NCBI GenBank assembly: GCA_000799755.1
Contig: JUHI01000021.1
Coordinates: 52,232-116,231, forward strand
Length of the DNA: 64,000 bases
DNA from: Martinezella tropici
GTDB lineage: Bacteria; Pseudomonadota; Alphaproteobacteria; Rhizobiales; Rhizobiaceae
Direction: 5' to 3'
The notes beneath the pieces were generated by a model. It was not told the origin of the DNA. It saw nothing but the letters and a program-made list of their open reading frames with translations, and ran no database searches. This document shows positions 19,339 through 27,333 of this stretch, one piece after another (position 1 is the stretch's first letter; every line of letters begins with the position of its first letter). The position numbers were made by a program, and so were the translations under genes.

Positions 19339-19645
19339 CTACGCTTTTACCTTGCATTTCGAAATGGCGGTCGTTCCGCGGGTTTTCAAAGAAATGAATG
19401 TCCATGCGGCCGGAGAATCTGCCTATGAGGTTGAAAGAGCACTATCACTTCCCCGTGCTCTTCGGTGTTAAGTAATGTTAAGTAATATTTCGACCGAGTC
19501 TTCGTAACGCCACCATAACGCGAGCCGCGTCATGCGCTCCGAGCGCATCGGACTGCTATCGGAACGGCGGTAAGGGCGAGAGCTTCAAGCATTCCGACTT
19601 CTCCCTCGAAAACCTCTGAAGAGAAGCGGTTCAATGCCGGGTGGC
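19339..19645. other. intergenic region between lptD and bamA
   Basis: About 307 bases between two leftward genes, with no convincing reading frame. It contains the tandem repeat at 19466-19485, which likely marks a separate bamA promoter. I saw no clear terminator for lptD. Confidence 0.6.
19466..19485 (-). promoter_or_regulatory. tandem direct repeat upstream of bamA
   Basis: Two exact, adjacent copies of TTACTTAACA in the bamA sense (TGTTAAGTAA twice on the plus strand). Two half sites repeating every 10 bases is the pattern bound by OmpR/PhoB-type response regulators. A degenerate version with the same 10-base spacing is upstream of lptD, and a single copy lies upstream of the MFS gene. 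It is the strongest regulatory signal in this block. Confidence 0.6.
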
Positions 19646-21997
19646 TCAGTTGCCACCGACCTTGACGTCGCCGAGGGTTCGGAATGTCAGATGCAGCATT
19701 ATCGACCAGTCGACGCCGGTCGCGCTGGTCGTGTCCCTTTTCCAGTCATAGTCCAGGCTTGCGGTGGTACATTCGTCGGAATAGGTGACGCCAAAGTCGT
19801 GCTCGCTCAGATCCTTGGCACGCAGATCATATCCGAGCTTCGTATTGACCGACCATTCATCCGACAGCTTCAGCTTGACCTGCGGCTGGAGCTCGTCTTC
19901 GGTCGTTGGAATATCGTAGTCAGGCTGAGCTTCGATATGCGTATAGGTCAGCTGCGTGTCGACAATCGGCGTAACATAACCAATCGTCGTGTCGCCGCGC
20001 TTCATTGCGAAGGTGTCGTGATCGAGCCGGTACGAGGTCGACAGCGTCACACCGTGGGGCATAGTCACGCCGAAATATGTGACATAGTCGGATCGTGCCG
20101 TTTCGAGCCCCGATTCGAGGCCGGCGCCGACCAGGTCCGGCGTCGCAAACGAGTTCATGCCCATCAACTGATAGGACTGGCCAAAGATGCTGTCCAGCTT
20201 GTAGCCGCTATCGAAATTGCCGGTATAGCGCATGCCGACATTGGCGCGCGTTCCCCCTTCCACGCGGTCGAAACCCGAGAACTTATCCCGATCGAAGAGG
20301 TTGGTCGCATCGAACACGAAGCTCTGGGCGTCTTCGTTCGGCAATTGACCCGCGAGCTGTTCGTTCGGACGGAGATAGATCTGCGCTATGGGCTCGAAGA
20401 CTTGTGTGGAGTGCGTGGTGGTTGCCAGTATCGGATATTTGGCCTCCAATCCGGCCGTCAGCATGTCGCGCGCGGCGACGCCGTTGGTGTCATAGTTGCC
20501 CGCATAGACATAGGACGGGCTGATGGAGTTCGGGCCGTCCATCCCGAGGGCCATCGTGTCGCCGCGCGCAGCAAGCAGCGGCGTCAACTCCAGACCCTGA
20601 GGGGTGATGAAGGAGCGCTGCCATTGCACTTCGGTCGTCAGGCGGGTGTAGTCACCGGCAAGTCCGAGGAAGCGGTCGGTATTGTCCGGATTGACGACGA
20701 CGTCGGCGGTGCCGCGTGAGAGATTGGTGAAATTGCTGGTGAGCGACAGCTCTCCGCCGTAGACAGGCTTGGGGTCGATCGCGTGATAATCGATGACGGG
20801 AAAGACGGCGGCCTGCTGCTTTTGCGATGTCGTGCCGGTCGTCGAGTCCTGTTCGTCGAAGTAATAGCCCCGCATGTCGAAGTAGTTTTGCTTGCCGATG
20901 CCGGTCAGATAGGCCTGATTGACGCGGGTGCTCTGATTGAGATCCTGGATATTGTATGTCCGGGCGAAGTCGTTGTCGGTCTGCGCCATGACGTCCCAGC
21001 CGAAGGTCCAGCGCGGATTTATCTTGAAGTCGCCCTTGGAGGCGATGAGCGCTCTGAACCTGGCGTCCGCATCGGGCGTGCCGGCTGAGAACGATCCCGG
21101 ATCGGCCTGGTCGATAAGGGCGGTTCGCAAGGTGTATGTGCCGTTTTCGAGCCGCTGGCGGAACTCGCCCTGCAGCAGCACGCCCTGGCTGCTATAGGCT
21201 GTTGCCGTGACGGTTGCATCCATGCTCGGCGAAATCACATAGTAGTAGGGAATTGCGGCGCCGAAGCCGAGATTTTGAGAGACGCTGAATGTTGGAAACA
21301 GAAAGCCCGACTTTCTCTTGACCGTGTTGTCGGGGACAGTCATCCATGGGACATAGGCGATCGGTTGGCCGAAAAGCTCAAGCCTGGCGTGTTCTAGCCT
21401 GATCGTGTGCGTAATGCCGTTCTGGATGATCCTTTCGGCTTTCACCTGCCATAGCGGAGCGCGGCCCTGTTCGGAGCATGGAGCGCAAGCCGTATAAACG
21501 CCCTTGCTCAGGATAACCTGGGAGCTGCTGACGCGGTTGCCCTTGATGGCCACCAATCTGGTATTGTCGGGCATCTCGACCCGCAGGGCATCGATGAAAC
21601 CGTTGGAAAAGTCATTCGTCACATCCATCCTGCTACCGTAAGTCCGGTTGCCATCAGGCGTGATCAGCTCCACATTTCCGGTTGCAGTCATTCTCTTGGT
21701 CGTTTGATTGTAGTCGACACGATCGGCGACCAGCTTATAGCCTCCATAGTGGATTTGAACTGCGCCGCGTGCCGTTATGACTTGCGTATCCTTGTTGTAG
21801 ATAGCTTCGTTTGCCTGCAAAAGCAGTTTTGTTCCGTCTGGAATCTTGATGTTGGTGGTTGTTGGTAGAGCCGGCTTCTGCCCCGCTGGTTGCTGCTGCA
21901 CTTGATCCTGAGCAAGCACGTGATCGCCGGTAGCACATGTAACAAATACAAAGACTGACAGTGCTACCGTGTGGGAACTCGAACTACGCAGAACCAT
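19646..21997 (-). CDS. lptD: LPS-assembly protein LptD, unlinked copy
   Basis: Outer-membrane protein that inserts lipopolysaccharide in the outer leaflet, about 783 residues. After a signal peptide (ending about VLAQD) comes the OstA/beta-jellyroll domain (LQANEAIYNKDTQVITARGA, GNVELITPDG), then a large barrel domain. Cysteines are visible as a CAPC pair near residue 160 and one near the C-terminus (DECTTAS), fitting the family's interdomain disulfide. I chose the ATG at 21997, which has GAGG just upstream. A TTG nine bases earlier is possible. Normal lptD neighbours (surA, pdxA, ksgA, lptF, lptG) are absent, so this is likely a second copy. It is divergent from two-component system 2. Confidence 0.9.
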   Translation of the reverse strand: MVLRSSSSHTVALSVFVFVTCATGDHVLAQDQVQQQPAGQKPALPTTTNIKIPDGTKLLLQANEAIYNKDTQVITARGAVQIHYGGYKLVADRVDYNQTTKRMTATGNVELITPDGNRTYGSRMDVTNDFSNGFIDALRVEMPDNTRLVAIKGNRVSSSQVILSKGVYTACAPCSEQGRAPLWQVKAERIIQNGITHTIRLEHARLELFGQPIAYVPWMTVPDNTVKRKSGFLFPTFSVSQNLGFGAAIPYYYVISPSMDATVTATAYSSQGVLLQGEFRQRLENGTYTLRTALIDQADPGSFSAGTPDADARFRALIASKGDFKINPRWTFGWDVMAQTDNDFARTYNIQDLNQSTRVNQAYLTGIGKQNYFDMRGYYFDEQDSTTGTTSQKQQAAVFPVIDYHAIDPKPVYGGELSLTSNFTNLSRGTADVVVNPDNTDRFLGLAGDYTRLTTEVQWQRSFITPQGLELTPLLAARGDTMALGMDGPNSISPSYVYAGNYDTNGVAARDMLTAGLEAKYPILATTTHSTQVFEPIAQIYLRPNEQLAGQLPNEDAQSFVFDATNLFDRDKFSGFDRVEGGTRANVGMRYTGNFDSGYKLDSIFGQSYQLMGMNSFATPDLVGAGLESGLETARSDYVTYFGVTMPHGVTLSTSYRLDHDTFAMKRGDTTIGYVTPIVDTQLTYTHIEAQPDYDIPTTEDELQPQVKLKLSDEWSVNTKLGYDLRAKDLSEHDFGVTYSDECTTASLDYDWKRDTTSATGVDWSIMLHLTFRTLGDVKVGGN

Positions 21998-22347
21998 ACG
22001 CCTCAAATGCCGAACTCCAGAGACTGGGCGGGAGATGCAGGCACTTTCTTCCAGGGCGTGTACCGACCATATGTGATCGCAATCATGCTGCAGGAGATGA
22101 CTTTCCTTGCGCTATTGCTATGCGATAGATAGCTGGATAGCGGTGAGGCGTTCCTGCTTGTTTCCCCGTATCGTACCGCCGCAAACCGCTGATTCGCTGT
22201 TGCTTTGCCCCAGCATGTTGCGACGTTACCGGGGTTCGCAATGATCCGATCTTTGATATCGGATACTGCAGAAGTATGCGTAGCTGAACGCACGATTTCG
22301 GACTCCATTGCCATTTGGCAAGGAATAGACGAAGATAGCTATGCTTT

Positions 22348-22369
22348 GGATTAAGTTGCGTTAAATTAT
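22348..22369 (-). promoter_or_regulatory. degenerate direct repeat between lptD and system 2
   Basis: On the plus strand GATTAAGTTG is followed by CGTTAAATTA, placing two TTAA cores exactly 10 bases apart (22351 and 22361). This is the same period as the exact tandem upstream of bamA and the same orientation relative to the leftward gene. It lies about 350 bases upstream of lptD and 250 upstream of the divergent response regulator. Confidence 0.45.
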
Positions 22370-22454
22370 ATTTCTACATATTTCCGACTGTATATTTTGT
22401 TTTTCTGTATATATTTTTGTGTAGTTTTTGAAACAAAGTGACAGCATTGATAAT

Positions 22455-22468
22455 GTATCAGATGATAC
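22455..22468. promoter_or_regulatory. 14-base palindrome upstream of response regulator 2
   Basis: GTATCA (22455-22460) and TGATAC (22463-22468) around GA, a perfect inverted repeat about 150 bases before the response regulator start. A possible operator. No protein is assigned. Confidence 0.35.
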
Positions 22469-22620
22469 TTGCCACATGCTCGACAAAATTCGGTGCAGTC
22501 TGCCTAATGGACGATACATCTTGTGCGGGAATAACCCCACGAGATCTAAAGAACATCGGCGACATGTCTCGAGAGCATCGGAATGTGCCCGAATTGGCCT
22601 AAGCTGCAGTAAGGGTGCCC

Positions 22621-23361
22621 ATGAATACCATTAGAACTGCAAACAAGGAGCAGAAGCAGTCTATTCTCCTGGTGGAGGATGACAGCGAGATTGCAAAGAT
22701 ACTGTCGGAAGTCCTGGCCGAAAACGGCTTTAACAGTGCGTGGGCGCCCTCCGCCGAGGAGATGGATGCGTATCTGGAAGACAATACGACGGATCTCGTC
22801 ATTCTCGACGTGATGCTGCCTGGCGAAAGCGGACTGAGCATTTGCCGTCGGTTGAGAGCGACCTCACTGGTTCCCATAATCCTACTGACGGCGCGTTCGG
22901 AGGATGTGGACAGGATCATAGGGCTGGAAATCGGCGCAGATGACTATGTCACCAAGCCTTTCAATCATCGCGAGCTGCTTGCGAGAATCCATGCTCTCTT
23001 GAGGCGCTCGCATATCAACAGGGCGCCAAACGATCCCTTCCATTCGGCCTTTCGTTTCGAAGGATGGCGCGTCGAGCCCGGGCAGCGGCAGCTGTTCAGC
23101 CCCGAAGGCGCTCGTGTGACGCTGACGAGCACGGAGTTCGATCTCCTGCTCGCCTTCTGTCAGAATGCGAGGCGTATCCTGACCAGAGAGCAGTTGTTGG
23201 AGTTGACGCACAGCGGCACGGCCGGCCCGATCGGCCGCAGCGTCGACGTACATATCAGCCGAATACGCCAGAAGATCGAACCGGACCTGCGCTCTCCGAC
23301 CTTCATCAAAACCGTTCGTCTGGGAGGCTACGTCTTTACACCCAGCATAGAGATATTATGA
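22621..23361 (+). CDS. OmpR-family response regulator (system 2)
   Basis: DNA-binding response regulator, 246 residues. The receiver domain shows LLVEDD, the phosphoacceptor Asp near residue 63 in LVILDVMLPGESG, a Thr in LLTARSED and the Lys in YVTKPF. The winged-helix domain includes LTSTEFDLLLAFCQ and the recognition-helix region GRSVDVHISRIRQKI. The ATG at 22621 is chosen because AAGGG lies at the right distance. A GTG six bases earlier is possible. It overlaps its kinase by 4 bases. The receiver and the LLLAFCQ region are very like those of system 1, so the two systems are probably paralogues. It is divergent from lptD, which is its most likely target. Confidence 0.92.
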   Translation: MNTIRTANKEQKQSILLVEDDSEIAKILSEVLAENGFNSAWAPSAEEMDAYLEDNTTDLVILDVMLPGESGLSICRRLRATSLVPIILLTARSEDVDRIIGLEIGADDYVTKPFNHRELLARIHALLRRSHINRAPNDPFHSAFRFEGWRVEPGQRQLFSPEGARVTLTSTEFDLLLAFCQNARRILTREQLLELTHSGTAGPIGRSVDVHISRIRQKIEPDLRSPTFIKTVRLGGYVFTPSIEIL

Positions 23362-24740
23362 CGAGGTATCTTCGCTTCATCAACCACAAGTCCATCGTCA
23401 CGCAGATGATCGCCGTCGTGCTGGCGGCCGTTGTGCTGGGGACGGTATGCACGTCGGTTGCGTTTCTCTTTCTCTCGTATGGATCGCACAATGAAGGCGA
23501 CTCCAAGCTTGCAGCGGTGTCTGCGGCCGCGCGCATAGCGACGATTGCGGAGGAGGCGCGGCAAAGTTCGTCGGTGAAAGAATTAAGGAAGATCGTCAGT
23601 GGTTCCCGGTGGCTCGATATGCATATGGAAATCGTTCCCAGCACGGCGTTCTTCTCCAGCCGGGAATTTACGTCCGGTGAAAGACGCACAGTGCCGGACA
23701 ATAACTTCTCCGACGAGCTACAGAACGAGCTTCTCTCCCATTGGAACCTGCCGGCATCCGATATCTCGATCTCCACGGGCAATTCCGTCGTCGTCAAGAT
23801 CAATGATCAATATGCCTTGATCTTCCAGACGACGCACCGTCCGCCGATGCAACGGTTCATCTTTATTCAGCTTGGCTTCGTCGTTGCCACCGTCATGATC
23901 GTGGTGCTTTTCCTGGCGATCTATATCATCAAGCGGCTCATGGCCCCGCTGTCGTCGATCGCGGCGGCAGCCGACGCGCTGGGACATGTGTCGACGCAGG
24001 CGCAGCCGATCAGCGATGCAGGCCCGGAAGAGGTTACCCAGGTGGCGAGGGCTCTCAACCACCTCCACGGTCGTCTACAGTCCCTGATAGAAGAGCGGAC
24101 TCGCATGCTGGCGGCTATCAGCCACGATCTTCGCACGCCTCTTACACGCCTGCGCCTGAAGCTTGAGCGCAGCGTCCATTCGGTCGAACTCGGAAGCATG
24201 ATCGACGAAATCGAGATCATAGACAACATGATCTCGGAGACGTTGCACTATCTGCGTGAGCAGAACGATCGGCGCGCCGGTTACGTCATCGACATGCCGA
24301 GCCTCATCCAGACCGTCTGCAACGAGTTTGCAGATTTGGGTTTCGACATACAGTATCATGGCCCTCCGAGAATGGCTTACTTCTGCGAGGAATTGGGCAT
24401 GAGGCGGGCGCTCTCCAACGTGATCGACAACGCGATCAAGCATGGGACGGAAGTTGCGGTATCGCTGGAAAGGCAAGGGGAGAACGGCTTTGAAATCCGG
24501 ATATCCGACAATGGTCCGGGGATTCCGAAGGAACACCGGGCCAAGGTGCTGGAGCCCTTCTACATTGCTGACGATGCGAGATCGCTGATCGGGAGAAGCG
24601 GATTCGGGTTGGGTCTTTCCATCGTGCGCGATGTCGTATCACGTCACCGCGGAACCATTTCCTTCGCCGACAACTCGCCCTCGGGCCTAGTCGTCCGGCT
24701 GTCGTTCAATCAATCACGGTTGGAGGAATTTGCGAACTGA
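23358..24740 (+). CDS. sensor histidine kinase, EnvZ-like (system 2)
   Basis: Membrane sensor kinase, about 460 residues. The first membrane segment is at residues about 13-40, followed by a periplasmic domain of about 130 residues, a second segment (FIQLGFVVATVMIVVLFLAI) and a HAMP region. The phosphoacceptor motif is ISHDLRTPLTRLR, with N box NVIDNAIKHG, G1 box SDNGPGIP and G2 box FGLGLSIV. The ATG at 23358 overlaps the response regulator stop (ATGA). A much longer frame open to 23064 only shadows the regulator. The sensor domain is unlike that of system 1 while the catalytic core is similar, so the two kinases probably sense different signals. The ligand is unknown. Confidence 0.92.
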   Translation: MTRYLRFINHKSIVTQMIAVVLAAVVLGTVCTSVAFLFLSYGSHNEGDSKLAAVSAAARIATIAEEARQSSSVKELRKIVSGSRWLDMHMEIVPSTAFFSSREFTSGERRTVPDNNFSDELQNELLSHWNLPASDISISTGNSVVVKINDQYALIFQTTHRPPMQRFIFIQLGFVVATVMIVVLFLAIYIIKRLMAPLSSIAAAADALGHVSTQAQPISDAGPEEVTQVARALNHLHGRLQSLIEERTRMLAAISHDLRTPLTRLRLKLERSVHSVELGSMIDEIEIIDNMISETLHYLREQNDRRAGYVIDMPSLIQTVCNEFADLGFDIQYHGPPRMAYFCEELGMRRALSNVIDNAIKHGTEVAVSLERQGENGFEIRISDNGPGIPKEHRAKVLEPFYIADDARSLIGRSGFGLGLSIVRDVVSRHRGTISFADNSPSGLVVRLSFNQSRLEEFAN

Positions 24741-24779
24741 GGCTTCGGTCGACACGACGGGCCAATCGGCATGGCGTCG

Positions 24780-25979
24780 CTAGCGCGGCATTATCAGCCC
24801 GAGCCTTGAGATATCGAAGGTGTGATGATGGGCGATGGCGGCGGCGCCAATGGCGCCTTCCTGAGGTCCGAGTGTGGACAGCATCAGGGCAGGGGCGGGG
24901 ATGCCGGTGACGATGCCGCGGCCGACACCTTCCGAGATCCGGTCGATTGCAGCTTGCGCCAGTCGTGATACCGGACCTCCCAGGAAGACGACGCTCGGAT
25001 TATAGAGATTGACGAGCGAGACGAGCCCTTGGACGAGCCAGTGAACAAAGTGATCGATGGTTTCGATGGCTTTGCGGTCGCCTTGGAGTGCGAGATCGAC
25101 GATGTGCCCAGGGAGTTCCGTAAGCTCGATCCCGGAGAGATCGGGTGTTTCCAGAAAGCGGTGGGCGATGGCGGCAAGTCCGATCTTGCTTTCCAGACAG
25201 CCCTTGTTACCGCATCCGCACAAGGGGCCGTCATCGGACAGGCGGAGGTGGCCGAATTCGCCGGCCGTGCCGTTGGCGCCACGCAGCAACCTGCCATCGA
25301 CAACGACTGCGCCGCCGCAGCCGGCGTCGAGCTTCAGGAAAAGTGTACAGGTATTGGGCAGCGACGGATCGTTGTAGACGCAGCCGAAAGCGCCGGCATT
25401 GGCGTCGTTCTCGATAAAGAAGGGCAGATCGATCCGTTCGGGGAGAAGGCTCGGAAAGTCGACATTGCGCCAGCCGACGATGGGCAGATTGACGACGAAG
25501 CCATCGGAGCGGACGATGCCGGGAAAGGCAATCCCCACGCCCTTGAGCTTGCCCTTGAAGAAACGGTTGTTCCGGAGCCTGTCGACTTGCCGTGCAATCT
25601 CTCCGGCAACCTCTTCGGGCGACATCCGGTTGTGAAACGGCATCTCGCTCGTTTCGACAACGGTTGCCGCCAGATCAAGCAGCGCGAAGCGCAATATGTC
25701 GACGCCGACCTCGACGCCAAGGAAGAAGGCGCTGTCGGCCTTAAGGGCGACATTGGTGGCAGGCCTGCCCGGCTCGCGATTGGTCTGGCGGCCGGAACTG
25801 GGGGCTTCGATGTCCTCGACGAGCCCCTGCTCGATCAGGTTGTTGATGAGGCGGGTTACCGTGGCGGGCGTGACAGAGAGATGGCGGGCGATCTCGATGC
25901 GGCTGGCCTGCCCCTGAACGCGCAGCATGGTCAGGATGGTCAACTCGTTCAGATATTTCGCGATCGTCTGATCCGCCAC
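24780..25979 (-). CDS. ROK-family transcriptional repressor
   Basis: Sugar-responsive regulator of the NagC/XylR/Mlc type, 399 residues. The N-terminal winged helix is residues about 10-65 (ASRIEIARHLSVTPATVTRLINNL). The ROK domain follows, with the sugar-binding acidic residue in ENDANAGAFG and the zinc-site cysteines in CGCGNKGCLES. The start is GTG. It is divergent from the sugar operon beginning at 26257 and is expected to repress it until a sugar or sugar phosphate binds. A palindrome in the shared region at 26048-26064 is a candidate operator. The effector cannot be told from sequence. Confidence 0.9.
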   Translation of the reverse strand: MADQTIAKYLNELTILTMLRVQGQASRIEIARHLSVTPATVTRLINNLIEQGLVEDIEAPSSGRQTNREPGRPATNVALKADSAFFLGVEVGVDILRFALLDLAATVVETSEMPFHNRMSPEEVAGEIARQVDRLRNNRFFKGKLKGVGIAFPGIVRSDGFVVNLPIVGWRNVDFPSLLPERIDLPFFIENDANAGAFGCVYNDPSLPNTCTLFLKLDAGCGGAVVVDGRLLRGANGTAGEFGHLRLSDDGPLCGCGNKGCLESKIGLAAIAHRFLETPDLSGIELTELPGHIVDLALQGDRKAIETIDHFVHWLVQGLVSLVNLYNPSVVFLGGPVSRLAQAAIDRISEGVGRGIVTGIPAPALMLSTLGPQEGAIGAAAIAHHHTFDISRLGLIMPR

Positions 25980-26047
25980 AGTTTCGTCGTCCGATTCCGT
26001 TTTTGATTCCAGGCTGCATCAGTAGCAGCACTTTGCTGCGATTCTTC

Positions 26048-26064
26048 GAAATATATTTTATTTC
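26048..26064. promoter_or_regulatory. palindromic operator candidate for the ROK repressor
   Basis: GAAATA (26048-26053) and TATTTC (26059-26064) around TATTT, a perfect inverted repeat in an AT-rich stretch between the divergent repressor and sugar operon. Known ROK operators of the NagC/Mlc kind are AT-rich palindromes with similar arms, so the match is reasonable but not decisive. Confidence 0.45.
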
Positions 26065-26256
26065 TTTTGTAAAAAAATTATAGACGTGATTTATAACGAG
26101 AAGCGAGGAGGAGCCAGAAGTCGTGGGCAAATCGACCGTTGCCGGCCAGGCATGGGCGAGGAGGGGTTTTTATGTACGGCTCTTTCCCTGAAGTCCGTTT
26201 TCCAGGCGCTCGGCCGAGCGCCACTCGACACCACTACGGAAGCGAAGGAACTATCG

Positions 26257-27333
26257 ATGCCAGCAAAAGACGAACGACGCCTTCGCATCGGCGTGCTCGG
26301 CGCCGGCCAGATCGCCCAGGCGGCGCATTTCGAGAGCTGCACCAAGGCCATCAATGCCGACCTCTATGCAATCTGCGACGTCGCCGACGATCTAAGGGAG
26401 CGGATGGCGATCACCCATGGTGCTCGCAAGACCTATGCCGATTATGACCGGATGCTGGCCGATCCCGATCTTGATGCCGTCATTATCGCAACGGCGGATG
26501 CCTTTCATGTTCCCGCCTCGATCAAGGCGCTGGAAGCCGGCAAGCATGTGCTCTGCGAGAAGCCGGTCGGCGTCACCGTCGAGGAATGCCTTGATCTGAA
26601 GGCTGCGGTGCAAAGATCCGGCAAGACGTTGCAGGTCGGCCACATGAAGCGGTTCGACGCCGGGCTGCAGGCCGCCAAGAGCTTCATTCGCGACGAGATG
26701 GGCGAGATGGTGGCGCTCAAGGCATGGTATTGCGACAATACCCATCGTTATCCGATGACCGACGCGGTACAGCCGCTGATCGTCACCAGCGCCAATGCCC
26801 GCAAGCCGTCCGTCAATCCAAAGGCGGATCTGCGTCGCTATTACATGCTGGCGCATGGCTGCCATCTGATCGATACCGCGCGCTATCTCGCCGGCGACAT
26901 CGTTTCGGTCCATGCCCGCCTGTCGGAGCGTGCCGGCATTTGGTGCTGGTTCATCGACGTCGAATTTGCCTCCGGCACGCTTGGCCATCTCGATCTCACT
27001 GTGCAGGTGCGGATGGATTGGCATGAAGGCTTCCAGATCTATGGCAAGAACGGCAGCATTCTCGGAAAGACCTATAATCCCTGGTACTACAAAACGAGCG
27101 AGGTCGACATTTTCCGCGAAGCTGACGGCATGACCCATCGCATACTCGGCGCCGACGGCCATTTCTACCGCCGGCAGGTGGAGGGCTTTGCCCGGACCAT
27201 TCTCGATGGCGCCGTCATGGAGGGTGCGGATATCGATGACGGGCTTGCCTCGGTCCAGGCGATGGTGGCAATCGCCCGCTCCGCCGAAAGCGGCAAGGCG
27301 GTGGCACTTGCCGATGTGACAGGCGGTGTGTGA
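26257..27333 (+). CDS. Gfo/Idh/MocA-family sugar oxidoreductase
   Basis: NAD(P)-dependent dehydrogenase of sugars or cyclitols, 358 residues. The Rossmann domain begins RIGVLGAGQIAQAAHF. The family motif CEKPVGVTVEE follows near residue 107, with its catalytic Lys. The C-terminal alpha/beta domain contains AHGCHLIDTARYLAGD with the usual catalytic His. The ATG at 26257 is preceded by AAGGAA. An open frame extending further upstream encodes nothing recognisable. It is the first gene of a tight five-gene operon and overlaps the next gene by one base. The substrate is unknown. Confidence 0.9.
   Translation: MPAKDERRLRIGVLGAGQIAQAAHFESCTKAINADLYAICDVADDLRERMAITHGARKTYADYDRMLADPDLDAVIIATADAFHVPASIKALEAGKHVLCEKPVGVTVEECLDLKAAVQRSGKTLQVGHMKRFDAGLQAAKSFIRDEMGEMVALKAWYCDNTHRYPMTDAVQPLIVTSANARKPSVNPKADLRRYYMLAHGCHLIDTARYLAGDIVSVHARLSERAGIWCWFIDVEFASGTLGHLDLTVQVRMDWHEGFQIYGKNGSILGKTYNPWYYKTSEVDIFREADGMTHRILGADGHFYRRQVEGFARTILDGAVMEGADIDDGLASVQAMVAIARSAESGKAVALADVTGGV

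Larger units (their letters stand above)
21998..22620. other. long AT-rich divergent regulatory region
   Basis: About 620 bases between lptD and the second response regulator. A leftward open frame of about 100 codons at 22003-22314 has no recognisable protein features and is not called. The part 22340-22440 is strongly AT-rich. It contains a degenerate copy of the bamA direct repeat (22348-22369), two CTGTATAT copies starting at 22388 and 22405, and a 14-base palindrome at 22455-22468. The length suggests a long lptD leader or multiple regulators. Confidence 0.6.

Noticed and set aside
22003..22314. Minus-strand frame of 103 codons just before lptD
   Set aside because: No signal, domain or ribosome site, and composition unlike the neighbours. 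It may be lptD leader RNA instead.
22388..22418. Two CTGTATAT copies resembling a pho box
   Set aside because: The 17-base spacing does not match the 11-base period of pho boxes, and the bases after CTGT differ from the consensus.
23064..23357. Upstream extension of the second histidine kinase frame
   Set aside because: It overlaps the response regulator in another frame. The kinase starts at the ATGA overlap.
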